Below the pieces are notes generated by a model. It worked only from the letters and a program-made list of their open reading frames with translations. It made no database searches and was not told where the DNA came from. The translations under genes were made by a program, and so were the position numbers. DNA of 64,000 bases. Source: Rhodococcus coprophilus NBRC 100603. GTDB lineage: Bacteria; Actinomycetota; Actinomycetes; Mycobacteriales; Mycobacteriaceae. Shown piece after piece: positions 47,655-56,963 of this stretch (position 1 is its first letter; every line of letters begins with the position of its first letter). Where the stretch lies: assembly GCF_001895045.1 (NCBI RefSeq), contig NZ_BDAM01000003.1, positions 434,001 to 498,000 of the forward strand, written 5' to 3'.

Positions 47655-48331
47655 GCTCGCCGGTCCGCTGTCTCCACCGCATCAGGTCGGCGCAGGTACA
47701 GCGGTACGAGCGGTTCGGGGGTCGCTCCGGCGCGGACGGCCTCGGCCGCCACCGCGACCAGACCGGCGGGCGACGGAGACTGCACATCCACCACCGGCAC
47801 CTCGAACATCGCCGCATGCGGCGCCGAACCGGCGACCCGCACCGACGGTGCCGCGGTGATCTCGGCGGGTTTGCGAACTTCCGGCCCCTCGACGCGCTGA
47901 TCCTGCTTGTACCGCGCCCAGTAGATCTCCCGACGACGTGCATCGGTGACGACGAGCAGGTCGCCGCCGTCGGCATCGCGACCGTCACTGCCGTCGAGTC
48001 GGCGCACATCGGCGGCGATCGCGTCGAGGGTGCACACCCCGTACACGGGAACACCGAGTGCGTCGCCGAAGGCTGCGGCCGTCACCATGCCCACGCGCAG
48101 GCCGGTGAACGGACCGGGCCCGACACCGACGACGATCGCATCGAGTTCCGCCGGCGTATGCCCAGCTTCGGCGAGGCATTCGAGAATCTGGGGAGTGAGC
48201 ACTTCCGCGTGTGCGCGGGGATTGTCGGTGACACGCGCAGCGAGGGTTTCCGGCCACGCTCCGTCGCCGCCGAGACGGACGAGTCCGGAGGTCACGGCGG
48301 GGGTGGCGGTATCGACGGCGAGCACGAGCAC
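47651..48331 (-). CDS. tsaB: t6A biosynthesis protein TsaB
   Basis: A 226-residue ASKHA-fold partner of TsaD. It opens VLAVDTATPAVTSGLVRLGG and carries VVGVGPGPFTGLRVGMVTAA, the conserved TsaB segment. It is a scaffold that binds TsaD and TsaE rather than a transferase itself. The start is GTG 48331 or GTG 48325; neither has a clear ribosome site. Its stop overlaps the rimI ATG. tsaE lies 31 bp upstream. Confidence 0.95.
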   Translation of the reverse strand: MLVLAVDTATPAVTSGLVRLGGDGAWPETLAARVTDNPRAHAEVLTPQILECLAEAGHTPAELDAIVVGVGPGPFTGLRVGMVTAAAFGDALGVPVYGVCTLDAIAADVRRLDGSDGRDADGGDLLVVTDARRREIYWARYKQDQRVEGPEVRKPAEITAAPSVRVAGSAPHAAMFEVPVVDVQSPSPAGLVAVAAEAVRAGATPEPLVPLYLRRPDAVETADRRA

Positions 48332-48362
48332 GATGTACCAGCGTACCCGCCGTGCGGGCCGG

Positions 48363-48845
48363 TCATCCCACCCAGGTCCACTCCGCGCGGCGGACGTCAC
48401 TGTCGGGATCTCGCCGCAGACGCACACGCAGGTGCCGGTCCGTGAGCTTCTCGACGAGACCCTCGCCCCACTCCACGACCACCACGGCGTCTGCCAGATC
48501 GGTGTCGAGATCGAGCGCATCGAGTTCGTCGAGGGCACCTGGTCCGTTGCCGAGACGGTACGCGTCGACGTGCACGAGACCGACCGGCGACCGGCCGTCG
48601 GCGGCGCCCGGGCGATGTTCGCGGGCGATGACGAAGGTCGGCGACGTCACACGTCCCTGGACCCCGAGTCCGGCTGCGATCCCGCGGGTCAGCGCGGTCT
48701 TGCCCGCTCCGAGCGGGCCGTCGAGAACCACGAGGTCCCCCGCGCGAAGGTCGGCGGCGAGCCGCCTCCCGAACGCTTCGGTGTCCTCCACGGTGTGCAG
48801 TTCGATGCTGTTCGACCCGGTGTCCCGGGCCTGGTCGTCAGACAA
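48363..48845 (-). CDS. tsaE: t6A biosynthesis ATPase TsaE
   Basis: About 160 residues. The P-loop is LDGPLGAGKTALTRGIAAGL, followed by VTSPTFVIAREH, HVDAYRL and VVVVEWGEGL, all family motifs. TsaE hydrolyses ATP to reset the TsaBD complex. The likely start is TTG 48845, which overlaps the stop of the upstream hydrolase and gives a family-like length; the open frame itself extends farther. First gene of the t6A run, co-directional with the hydrolase and alr. Confidence 0.93.
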   Translation of the reverse strand: MSDDQARDTGSNSIELHTVEDTEAFGRRLAADLRAGDLVVLDGPLGAGKTALTRGIAAGLGVQGRVTSPTFVIAREHRPGAADGRSPVGLVHVDAYRLGNGPGALDELDALDLDTDLADAVVVVEWGEGLVEKLTDRHLRVRLRRDPDSDVRRAEWTWVG

Positions 48846-49896
48846 TTGCGGTCCGCCTGGTCGATACGTCGTGCGCGAATCCGCGCTGGATGAGCCGGTC
48901 CACTGCCCGGTTGACGACTTCGGGGAATTCGAGTTGCACGAGGTGCCCTGCCCCGCGCACCCGCTTGAGCTCGACATCGGGCAACGCGGCGGCGAGATCC
49001 TCGGAACTTGCATACGGGATCACCATGTCCGCATCCCCGGAGAGCACCAAGGCCGGGACGGTGCCCAGTACAGGGAGAGCCGCCGACTCGTCGTGCAGTT
49101 CGAGCGTGCGCAGGAAGTTCACGATGGTGAGCACCGGCGTCTCGTCCAGCATCCGATCGGACAACCGGACCAGACGTGGGCTGACCACCGTCCCGTACGA
49201 CGCGGCACGCAGGATCGGCGACACGATTGCACGGGCCATACCGCGTGCCTGCTGCACGAAGCCCGGCGCCGTGCGCGCCGCGTACCGGAACGCGTCGATG
49301 ACCGGGTTGTCGAGGTTCCGCCCGATCCCGGTCTTGCTGAGACCGGCAGCGGTGGTGGCGAGCAGACCCACACCGACCACCCGCGACTCGAACAGTTCCG
49401 GTCGCTGCGCGGCCAGGGCGATGGCGGTCATGCCACCCATCGAATGCCCCACCACCACGACCGGGCCGGTCGGGGCCGTCACGTCGATGACCCGTCCGAG
49501 ATCGCGGCCGAGCTGCGCGATGGTGCACGATTTCGACCCCGAGGCACCAGATTCACCGTGACCCCGCTGGTCGAAGAACACCATCCGCACGTCGCGGCCC
49601 CAGCGCTCGGCAATGTGCCGGTACTGCATGTGCCACGATTGCATTCGCAGGCAGTAACCGTGCACAAAGACGACGGTGAGCGGCGCGAACGGCGACCCGG
49701 ACTCCCGGACGACCAGCGGAACGTCGTCCTCGGCGGTGATCACCTTCTTCGGCAACCGCAGGATCGCGTCGAAGTCCTCGTCCCCGTACAACTCGTGAGC
49801 GGGCATTCCCGCGGTGCGTACCGCGTAGAGCCCTGCCGACGACGCGAGTGTGGCCAGGCTCGATCCGAGCATGCCCATCCGGCCCAGGACCGTCAT
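48838..49896 (-). CDS. Alpha/beta-fold hydrolase between alr and tsaE
   Basis: A 352-residue alpha/beta hydrolase. It has VVFVHGYCLRMQSWHMQYRH (oxyanion strand), VFFDQRGHGESG, nucleophile elbow VVVGHSMGGMTA (Ser about 163), SGDADMVIP (acid) and RGAGHLVQLEFPE (His). A hydrophobic N-terminal segment (MLGSSLATLASSAGLYAV) could be a membrane anchor or weak signal. ATG 49896 overlaps the alr stop (ATGA) and has AAGGGAG upstream. Substrate unknown. This gene sits in the alr-tsaE junction in many Mycobacteriales. Confidence 0.9.
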   Translation of the reverse strand: MTVLGRMGMLGSSLATLASSAGLYAVRTAGMPAHELYGDEDFDAILRLPKKVITAEDDVPLVVRESGSPFAPLTVVFVHGYCLRMQSWHMQYRHIAERWGRDVRMVFFDQRGHGESGASGSKSCTIAQLGRDLGRVIDVTAPTGPVVVVGHSMGGMTAIALAAQRPELFESRVVGVGLLATTAAGLSKTGIGRNLDNPVIDAFRYAARTAPGFVQQARGMARAIVSPILRAASYGTVVSPRLVRLSDRMLDETPVLTIVNFLRTLELHDESAALPVLGTVPALVLSGDADMVIPYASSEDLAAALPDVELKRVRGAGHLVQLEFPEVVNRAVDRLIQRGFAHDVSTRRTAIV

Positions 49897-51074
49897 GGCT
49901 TCACGCTCCCTTCGCCTCCGACGTAGGTACGGACGGTGCGACCGCCGATACCGGTAACGATCTCGTAATTGATCGTGTCGAGCTTGTCGGCCCAATCCTG
50001 GGCACCCGGCTCGCCGTGCCGGCCGTCTCCGAAGAACAACGCCTCGTCACCTTCGTTTACTCCGGCGCCGTCCGGCCCGAGGTCGACGACGACCTGATCC
50101 ATGCAGATCCGGCCGATCTGCGGGTGCCGCCGACCGCCGATCTGCACCTCGATCCGTCCGCTGAGATTGCGACGGATGCCGTCCGCATAGCCCATCGGCA
50201 GAAGTGCCAGCGTGGTGTCGCGCGGAGCGATCCAGCTGTGCCCGTACGACACACCCGACCCTGCCTCGACCTTCTTCACGAGAATCACCTTCGTCCGTAC
50301 CGTCATCACCGGCCGGAACCCGAAGTCGCCGCGTTCCGGAATCGGTGTCAGACCGTACATCGCAATTCCGGGCCGAACCATATCGAATCGCAGGTCAGGG
50401 CGGGTGAGCGTGGCAGCGGAGTTCGCCAGGTGCACCACCTCGGGTGCCAACGACCGGCGCCGCAGATCCGCGACCGCCTCACTCAGACGATCACGCTGCT
50501 CACCGTTGACGCGATGCTCGGGTTCGTCCCCGTGCGCGAGATGGGAGAACACGCCGCGCAAGCGCACCGAGCCCTCGGCCTGGGCACGCGCAAGATCGTC
50601 GACGAACACGTCCCATTCGTCGCGGGCGACGCCGTTGCGGTTCAATCCGGTGTCGACCTTCACCGTGATCGTCGCCGTCATCGCGGCGGCCTGCGCCGCC
50701 GCGACGATCGACTCGAGGTGTCGCGGGGAGGAGACACCGAGTTCGACGTTCGCCGCGATCGCCGGCGCGAAATCCGCGTCCGAGGCGTGCAGCCACGACA
50801 GCACGGGCGCTTCGATCCCGGCGCGGCGCAGTTCGAGGGCTTCGTCGAGCGTGGTCACCCCGAGTTCGCGCGCTCCGGCGGCCAAGGCTGTGCGCGCGAC
50901 CGGCACGGCCCCGTGGTTGTACGCGTCGGCCTTGACCACCGCCATGATCGCGGCGTCGCCGGCGAACTCCCGCAGGCGCCGGACGTTGTAGGTGACCGCA
51001 TCCAGATCGATGAGCGCCTCCGCTTGCGGGCGGGCATTCCGGGCTGAAGGCACAGTGTGCTGGGTCGTGGTCAC
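49893..51074 (-). CDS. alr: Alanine racemase
   Basis: A 393-residue PLP enzyme making D-alanine for peptidoglycan. The PLP lysine is in AVVKADAYNHGAVPVA (about residues 43-58); the catalytic tyrosine region is SGVSYGHSWIAPRD, followed by LLPMGYADGIRR and a C-terminal beta domain with GRICMDQVVVDLG. GTG 51074 has GAGAGA upstream. It is followed by the hydrolase at a 4-nt overlap and so heads a run alr-hydrolase-tsaE-tsaB-rimI-tsaD. nnr is 58 bp upstream on the same strand. Confidence 0.97.
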   Translation of the reverse strand: MTTTQHTVPSARNARPQAEALIDLDAVTYNVRRLREFAGDAAIMAVVKADAYNHGAVPVARTALAAGARELGVTTLDEALELRRAGIEAPVLSWLHASDADFAPAIAANVELGVSSPRHLESIVAAAQAAAMTATITVKVDTGLNRNGVARDEWDVFVDDLARAQAEGSVRLRGVFSHLAHGDEPEHRVNGEQRDRLSEAVADLRRRSLAPEVVHLANSAATLTRPDLRFDMVRPGIAMYGLTPIPERGDFGFRPVMTVRTKVILVKKVEAGSGVSYGHSWIAPRDTTLALLPMGYADGIRRNLSGRIEVQIGGRRHPQIGRICMDQVVVDLGPDGAGVNEGDEALFFGDGRHGEPGAQDWADKLDTINYEIVTGIGGRTVRTYVGGEGSVKP

Positions 51075-51132
51075 GTCTCTCGATCCTGCCACTGCCCGAT
51101 TCTCCGTCGACGCCGTGGTCCTGCGCGTCGCG

Positions 51133-52602
51133 TCACGATTCGGGCATATAGGTACGAAGCAACCGCACTGCGTCGCGCAGTGCGGCCAAGATGGCGCTCG
51201 CCGATACCGGCGCCGCAGAAGCCTCCGGAAGAGCCTCACCGGACGTACCGCTGCGCGCGGCGAGGTTCGCGGCCAGCGCGTGTGCGCGAGCACCGGCGGC
51301 GGCCGCGAGGTCGACGGGCATCCCGGACGACAGCAGCGCCCCGATCGTGCCCGACAGCACGTCGCCTGCTCCTGCCGTCGACGCCCAGGACCCTCCCGCG
51401 TCGTTGACGAAGACATGGCCGTCGGGTCGTGCGATCAGCGTCGCGTGTCCTTTGAGCAGTACGTGGACACCCCACTCGGCGGCGAGGGTGCGCACCGCCG
51501 CGACCCGGTCCGGTTCGGGCCGAGATCCGGTGAGCCGAGCGAACTCTCCCGCGTGAGGAGTGAGCAGGGTCGGCGCCGCGCGTCCCCGAACCAGGTCCGG
51601 GTTTCGCGCGAGCACCGTGAGCCCGTCGGCGTCGACGAGAACCGGCAGATCGGTCGCCAGAACCGCGCGCAGCGTCTCGGCGGCATCGTCGCCGGTGCCG
51701 CCGCCCGGGCCGACCACCCACGCCTGGACGCGACCGGCGTCCGCGATCGAGGTCGCGGCGACGACCTCCGGCCGGTGGGCAAGCACCTCGGCCGACGCGG
51801 ATCCCGCGTAGCGGACCATGCCGGAGGTCGCGGCGACCGCTGCTCCCGCGCACAGGACCGCAGCCCCGGGATACCTCGCGCTCCCCGCGGAGACACCCAC
51901 CACGCCCTGGCTGTATTTGTCGTCGTCCGGGCCCGGCACCGGCCAGATCGCCCCCACCTCGGCGGGCTCCGCCGCGACGAGATCGGATTCGGGCAGTTCG
52001 AGACCGATGTCGACGAACTCGACACGGCCGCAACGGGGCGATGCGAGGGCGTGGACCGGTTTGAGGGCTCCGAATGCGACGGTGACGGCTGCGGTCACCG
52101 CGGGACCGTCCACGGCGCCGGTGTCGGGGTCGACGCCGCTCGGGGTGTCCACCGCGACGATCGGCGCGGTGATCGCGTCGACGATGTCGGCGGCGGCGGG
52201 ACGCAGCGGGCCGCGACCGGAGATTCCGACGATCCCGTCGATCACCAGGTCGGGGTCACCGAGATGCTCGGGCCGGGCGGGCACGGCACGGCCCCCGGCC
52301 GACTTCAATGCGGCGAGACCCGCTGGGTGCGCGCGTTCCGGATCGAGCAGCAACGCCGTGACCGCGCATCCGCGGCGGCGCAGGAAGGTGCCCGCCCACA
52401 GGGCGTCCCCACCGTTGTCGCCGGATCCCACGAGCAGAACCACCCGCCGGCCCACGACACCCCCGGTGAGGGCACGCAACTCCCCGGCTACGACGGTGGC
52501 CAGCCCGTGCGCCGCGCGGCGCATCAGCGTGCCGTCGGGCAGCGAGGCGAGCAGCGGTGCCTCCGCGGCCCGCACGATCTCACACGGGTAGTAGCTGCGC
52601 AT
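51133..52602 (-). CDS. nnr: Bifunctional NAD(P)H-hydrate epimerase/dehydratase
   Basis: A 489-residue metabolite-repair enzyme. The N-terminal YjeF epimerase domain carries VVLLVGSGDNGGDALWAGTF (about residues 54-73); the C-terminal YjeF/CARKD dehydratase domain carries LLTPHAGEFARLTG and GAGDVLSGTIGALLSSG. Together they repair damaged (hydrated) NADH and NADPH, using ADP. ATG 52602 has a GGAGGGG site. It lies between glmS and alr, same strand; glmS ends 44 bp downstream... of which it is the next gene in transcription order. Confidence 0.95.
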   Translation of the reverse strand: MRSYYPCEIVRAAEAPLLASLPDGTLMRRAAHGLATVVAGELRALTGGVVGRRVVLLVGSGDNGGDALWAGTFLRRRGCAVTALLLDPERAHPAGLAALKSAGGRAVPARPEHLGDPDLVIDGIVGISGRGPLRPAAADIVDAITAPIVAVDTPSGVDPDTGAVDGPAVTAAVTVAFGALKPVHALASPRCGRVEFVDIGLELPESDLVAAEPAEVGAIWPVPGPDDDKYSQGVVGVSAGSARYPGAAVLCAGAAVAATSGMVRYAGSASAEVLAHRPEVVAATSIADAGRVQAWVVGPGGGTGDDAAETLRAVLATDLPVLVDADGLTVLARNPDLVRGRAAPTLLTPHAGEFARLTGSRPEPDRVAAVRTLAAEWGVHVLLKGHATLIARPDGHVFVNDAGGSWASTAGAGDVLSGTIGALLSSGMPVDLAAAAGARAHALAANLAARSGTSGEALPEASAAPVSASAILAALRDAVRLLRTYMPES

Positions 52603-52645
52603 CGCCCCTCCTGGGAACCTCGTGCCGGTCCGCCACGCGGTCGGT

Positions 52646-54511
52646 TTACTCGACGGTCACGGATTTCGCGAGGTTGCGGGGCTTGTCGACGTCGTACCCG
52701 CGCGCCTGCGCGACTTCTGCCGCGAACACCTGCAACGGCACCGTCGACAACAACGGCTGCAACAGCGACGGCGCCGACGGGATCTCGACGAGATGATCGG
52801 CGAACGGGCGCACGGTCTCGTCGCCCTCCTCCGCGATCACCACGGTCAGGGCGCCGCGCGCCTGGATTTCGCGGATGTTGCTGAGCAACTTGCTGTGCAG
52901 CACCGCGCGGCCCTTCGGCGACGGCATGACCACGATGACCGGAAGGCCGTCCTCGATCAGCGCGATCGGGCCGTGCTTGAGCTCACCGGCCGCAAATCCC
53001 TCGGCGTGCATGTACGCCAGTTCCTTGAGCTTGAGAGCACCCTCGAGCGCGACCGGGTATCCGACATGGCGGCCCAGGAACAGCACCGCCGGCGAGTCCG
53101 ACAGATCCCGCGCGAGCTGCCGGACAGCATCCATGCCCTCGAGGAGCTGAGCGATCTTGTCGGGCATCGCGGCGAGGTCTTCGTACTCGCGTGCCACTTC
53201 ATCGGGGTACTTCGTGCCGCGGGCCTGCGCCAGCGCCAAGCCGACGAGGTAGTTGGCGGCCATCTGTGCGAGGAACGCCTTCGTCGACGCCACACCGATC
53301 TCGGGACCGGTACGGGTGTACAAGACCGCGTCCGCCTCGCGGGGGATCTGGGCACCGTTGGTGTTGCAGACCGCCAGGACGCGCGCCTTCTGGTCCTTGG
53401 CGTGCCGCACCGCTTCGAGGGTGTCGGCGGTCTCACCCGACTGGGACACCGCTACGACCAGTGTCGACCGGTCCAGGACCGGATCGCGATAACGGAACTC
53501 GGAGGCGAGTTCCACCTCTACCGGGAGCCGGGTCCAGTGTTCGATCGCATACTTGGCGACCAGACCGGAGTGGTACGAGCTACCGCACGCGACGACGAAG
53601 ACCTTGTCGATGTCGCGCAGTTCCTGATCGGACAGTCGCTGCTCGTCGAGCACGATGCGGTTGTCGACGAAGTGGCCGCGCAAGGTGTCGGCCACCGCGT
53701 CGGGCTGCTCCTCGATCTCCTTGAGCATGAAGTAGTCGTGGCCGCCCTTCTCTGCGGCGGCGAGATCCCAGTCGATGACGAACGGCTGGGTGCGCACATT
53801 CGTGTTGCCGTCGAAGTCGGTGACCTCGTACGAATCGGCGGTGATGACGACGACCTGATCCTGGCCCAGTTCGACGGCGTCCCGCGTGAACTCGATGAAT
53901 GCGGCGACGTCGGACGCGACGAACATCTCGCCGTCGCCCACGCCGACGACCAGCGGGGTCGAGCGCCGGGCGGCGACGATCGTGCCGGGATGGTCCGCAT
54001 GGGTGAACACGAGGGTGAACGCGCCTTCGAGGCGGCGCAGCACGCTGCGGGCGCTTTCGACGAAGTTCCCCGCCGTCGGCCCTTCGGCGTAGGCGCGCGA
54101 CACCAGGTGCACCGCGACTTCGGTGTCGGTGTCGCTGGCCAGTTCCACGCCGTCCTTCTCGAGTTCCTCGCGCAGCGGCGCGAAGTTCTCGATGATGCCG
54201 TTGTGCACGACCGCGACCTTGCCGGTCACGTCACGGTGGGGGTGCGCGTTGCGGTCGGTCGGACGGCCGTGGGTCGCCCACCGGGTGTGGCCCATCCCGG
54301 CGGTGCCGTCGAAGTGTTCCTCACCGATCTCGGCGAGTTCGGCCTCCAGGTTGGCCAGGCGTCCGGCCTTCCGCTCGACAGCCAGCCCGCCTCGCCCGTC
54401 GAGAATGGCGATTCCGGCCGAGTCGTAACCCCGGTACTCCATCCGCCGCAGCGCTTCGACTACGACGTCGAGAGCACGACGGTGCCCGACATACCCCACG
54501 ATTCCGCACAT
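52646..54511 (-). CDS. glmS: Glucosamine-6-phosphate synthase (isomerising)
   Basis: A 621-residue enzyme making glucosamine-6-phosphate from fructose-6-phosphate and glutamine for peptidoglycan and mycothiol. It begins MCGIVGYVGHR, where Cys2 becomes the N-terminal nucleophile, with GMGHTRWATHG as the glutaminase loop. Two SIS isomerase domains follow (VACGSSYHSGLVAKYAIEH, AVSQSGETADTL), and it ends DVDKPRNLAKSVTVE. No Shine-Dalgarno is seen; TACCCT lies 7 nt before the ATG, so it is probably leaderless. No glmS ribozyme-like sequence is visible in the 161-bp divergent gap. Confidence 0.98.
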   Translation of the reverse strand: MCGIVGYVGHRRALDVVVEALRRMEYRGYDSAGIAILDGRGGLAVERKAGRLANLEAELAEIGEEHFDGTAGMGHTRWATHGRPTDRNAHPHRDVTGKVAVVHNGIIENFAPLREELEKDGVELASDTDTEVAVHLVSRAYAEGPTAGNFVESARSVLRRLEGAFTLVFTHADHPGTIVAARRSTPLVVGVGDGEMFVASDVAAFIEFTRDAVELGQDQVVVITADSYEVTDFDGNTNVRTQPFVIDWDLAAAEKGGHDYFMLKEIEEQPDAVADTLRGHFVDNRIVLDEQRLSDQELRDIDKVFVVACGSSYHSGLVAKYAIEHWTRLPVEVELASEFRYRDPVLDRSTLVVAVSQSGETADTLEAVRHAKDQKARVLAVCNTNGAQIPREADAVLYTRTGPEIGVASTKAFLAQMAANYLVGLALAQARGTKYPDEVAREYEDLAAMPDKIAQLLEGMDAVRQLARDLSDSPAVLFLGRHVGYPVALEGALKLKELAYMHAEGFAAGELKHGPIALIEDGLPVIVVMPSPKGRAVLHSKLLSNIREIQARGALTVVIAEEGDETVRPFADHLVEIPSAPSLLQPLLSTVPLQVFAAEVAQARGYDVDKPRNLAKSVTVE

Positions 54512-54518
54512 GGTTAGC

Positions 54519-54524
54519 AGGGTA
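54519..54524 (-). promoter_or_regulatory. -10 element of a probable leaderless glmS transcript
   Basis: Minus-strand TACCCT fits TANNNT and ends 7 nt before ATG 54511; no ribosome site between. Confidence 0.55.
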
Positions 54525-54659
54525 CTGGTCGCGGCCGGAACGACTGCAACTCATCTGCAACTCGGTGGAACCCCGGCAACGCCTTGGACGCAGCGCGCGC
54601 GGACTCCGGACGACACGCACGTCCGGGGCACAGCGGGCCCGCCTCCGCCACGTATCCGC

Positions 54660-54665
54660 TAACGT
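54660..54665 (+). promoter_or_regulatory. -10 element of a probable leaderless transcript (Rv3438-like gene)
   Basis: TAACGT fits TANNNT and ends 7 nt before GTG 54673. With the glmS element it makes a back-to-back pair of leaderless promoters 136 bp apart. Confidence 0.55.
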
Positions 54666-54672
54666 TCTCGCC

Positions 54673-55518
54673 GTGGCGGCGAACCCGAAATCCCTGGCTA
54701 AGGAACTGTCCAAGCGCGGTCCGCACTCGGTGCTGCGCGGCGACCTGTCGCTCGCGGGACAACCCGGCGTGGTCTATACCCCCGCCGAGGGGTTCAATCT
54801 GCCGGCGGTGGCGTTCGGGCACGGCTGGCTCACCGGTGTAGGCAAGTACACAGCGTTGTTCGAGCATCTCGCGTCGTGGGGCTTCGTCGTCGGGGCGCCC
54901 AGCACCGAACGCGGGCCCGTCCCGTCCGCGGTCGGATTGTCCACCGATCTGCTCACCACACTCGACATCTGCCTCGGCGTGCGACTGGGCACGGGACGAA
55001 TCAGTGTCCACCCGGACCGTCTGGCACTCGTCGGGCACGGTTTCGGTGCCGGTGCCGCCGTGCTGGCCGCCGCGCGCCGTGAGGTCGCTGCCGTGGCCTC
55101 GCTGTATCCGGCACCCACCTCGCCGCGCGCGTCCGACGCTGCGGCGCATGTCACCGCTCCCGGCCTCGTCCTCGTCGGCGACAAGAGCGTCGGTTCGATG
55201 ACCAGCGATGCGGCAGCTGTGGCCGAATCGTGGGGCGGCGACGTGCAGCTGCGTGTCGTGGACAAGGCCGACGACAACGGTCTCGCACAAGGCCGGCGCA
55301 TGATGGCTGCACTCGGTATCGGCGGGAACGAGCGGCACACGCAGCAGCGCACCCGGTATCTCCTCACCGGCTTCCTGCTCCACCGTCTGACCGGCGACAA
55401 GACCTATGCGGCCTTTTCCGATCCCACCAGTGAGCTTCCCGGCACCACGTCGCTCACCGATCCCGGTTCGATCGACCGGGAACTCGGCAGCCAGATCAAT
55501 CAGCTCCTCGGACGCTGA
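54673..55518 (+). CDS. Alpha/beta-hydrolase-fold protein (Rv3438-like)
   Basis: A 281-residue protein resembling dienelactone-hydrolase/chlorophyllase-type folds. It shows GVVYTPAEGFNLPAVAFGHG (oxyanion strand), GRISVHPDRLALVGHGFGAG (elbow G-H-G-F-G, where Gly replaces the nucleophile Ser) and LVLVGDKSVGSMTSD. M. tuberculosis Rv3438 has the same length and place beside glmS. With the nucleophile Ser seemingly absent it may be a non-catalytic or atypical hydrolase. GTG 54673 with TAACGT 7 nt upstream suggests leaderless translation. Confidence 0.85.
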   Translation: MAANPKSLAKELSKRGPHSVLRGDLSLAGQPGVVYTPAEGFNLPAVAFGHGWLTGVGKYTALFEHLASWGFVVGAPSTERGPVPSAVGLSTDLLTTLDICLGVRLGTGRISVHPDRLALVGHGFGAGAAVLAAARREVAAVASLYPAPTSPRASDAAAHVTAPGLVLVGDKSVGSMTSDAAAVAESWGGDVQLRVVDKADDNGLAQGRRMMAALGIGGNERHTQQRTRYLLTGFLLHRLTGDKTYAAFSDPTSELPGTTSLTDPGSIDRELGSQINQLLGR

Positions 55519-55565
55519 TCTCACGCGGTCGAGGTGTGTCACCGGCACCTCGGCGCCGGGTGTAG

Positions 55566-56963
55566 TCAGAGCGGTCCGGCCTCCGCGAGTACGGCCCCGC
55601 CATCGGTGGCCGCCCTTCCTTCGGCGGGCTCAGCCGGTTCGCCGGCCTGATCCGAGCCCGCTGCCACGGGTGTCTCGCGCGAGTTCGTCTTTTCGCGCCG
55701 GATTGAGCCAGGTGGGACCGTCGCCGGGGTGACACCGTTCTCCTTCGTCCCCGGCGCGTCGTTTTCCTCACCCGTCGGCTCGGCCCGCGTCGCCGCCGCA
55801 TCGCCCGGATCGCTGATGCCGGCGTCCGGTCCGGCTTCGGGTGGCGGGCCGGCCGGGATGTCGACGGGCGGTGGGGCGGATGGAGTGCCGGACGCCGGTG
55901 CGTTCACCGGGTGTCGGTCCTCCGGGCCGGTGGGCGTCACTCCGCCCTCCTCCCGGGTGACCGGCGGTGCTTCCGGACCGGCTTCGGGCAGAACTGCGTC
56001 GGGTGTCGTCGGTTCGGGCAGTGTCTCGACGGCGGCGTCGAGCAGCGCCGTCGCGGCCTTCACGCCCGAGGTTGCGAGGTCGAGGACGGCACCGGCGAGT
56101 CCGGCGGCTGCACCGAGGAGGTCTGCTCCCGCCTGTACGGCGTCAGTGCCGGGGCCGGACGATGACCCGTTCCGTCCGGAACCGAGCGGAGCACCGGATG
56201 TCGGCAACCGGCCGTACCCCGAGGGCACCCCCGCTTCACCGGATCGTTCGATGAGGTCGAACAGTCTTGCAAGAGAGTCGAATTCGTTCATCACTACCCA
56301 GTCGGTGTCGTCACATGCCCGTAGAAAGGTGTCGACCGCAGTGCCGAGTGCCGGTGCGAATCTCTCGCTGAGCCACCGCGCGCAAGGCTCCGCTGTGCTC
56401 ACCGGGTCGTCGCCGCCGGCGGAGTGAAACCACCGGGAGATTTGCCCGGGGGTGGGGCCTCCCGGTTCGCCGGCGGCCCCGGCGAGAATCATCGCGACCT
56501 CGTCGGAAGTACGTCCGTCGACAAGCTTCCCTTCGAAAAGTCCTACGATCCGCGCCTTCTCGGTCACTGCAGCGCCGACGTTCGCCGCCGCGACGGTGAG
56601 AGCATGCGACAGCTCCTGCACACCACTCTGCAACGCCCGTCCCCGGGCGACGACGGTGTCGAGGCGGGACCGGGCGGTGTCGGCGGCATCCCCTTCCCAG
56701 GCTCGGGGCAGGAACCGAACTTGCCCGTCCTGTTCGAGGATGGGACCGGCGAGAACAGTTGCGAGCCGGGTGAGGTCGGAGGCGTCGGCGACGAGCGTCG
56801 CGAGGTCGAGGTCGCGTTGTTCGTCGTATCTCTCCCGCAGTGATTCGACGGTCGTGGAGGTGGCGGCACCCCATCGATGCGCGCAGGGCAGGTACTCGGC
56901 GAAAAACGTCAGTCCACCGACACCCGCGTCGAGAATGCGTCCCGGATCGGGCGCCGGGGTCAT
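55566..56963 (-). CDS. WXG-headed Ala/Pro-rich protein (Rv3439c-like)
   Basis: A 465-residue protein. The N-terminal 200 residues are helical with a W-x-G turn (RAWEGDAADTARSRLDTVVA) and long amphipathic helices, like the large partner of WXG100 pairs. The second half is disordered, rich in Pro, Ala, Gly, Glu and Thr (for example PSAPPPVDIPAGPPPEAGPD). Its position between glmS and glmM, its length (about 467 in M. tuberculosis Rv3439c) and its composition match that family; function unknown. ATG 56963 overlaps the stop of the small upstream gene (ATGA). No signal peptide, so a type VII export route or a cytosolic role are both open. Confidence 0.8.
   Translation of the reverse strand: MTPAPDPGRILDAGVGGLTFFAEYLPCAHRWGAATSTTVESLRERYDEQRDLDLATLVADASDLTRLATVLAGPILEQDGQVRFLPRAWEGDAADTARSRLDTVVARGRALQSGVQELSHALTVAAANVGAAVTEKARIVGLFEGKLVDGRTSDEVAMILAGAAGEPGGPTPGQISRWFHSAGGDDPVSTAEPCARWLSERFAPALGTAVDTFLRACDDTDWVVMNEFDSLARLFDLIERSGEAGVPSGYGRLPTSGAPLGSGRNGSSSGPGTDAVQAGADLLGAAAGLAGAVLDLATSGVKAATALLDAAVETLPEPTTPDAVLPEAGPEAPPVTREEGGVTPTGPEDRHPVNAPASGTPSAPPPVDIPAGPPPEAGPDAGISDPGDAAATRAEPTGEENDAPGTKENGVTPATVPPGSIRREKTNSRETPVAAGSDQAGEPAEPAEGRAATDGGAVLAEAGPL

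Noticed and set aside
54512-54672. Possible glmS ribozyme or riboswitch upstream of glmS
   Set aside because: The gap is only 161 bp, shows no ribozyme core that I can recognise, and fits two divergent leaderless promoters.
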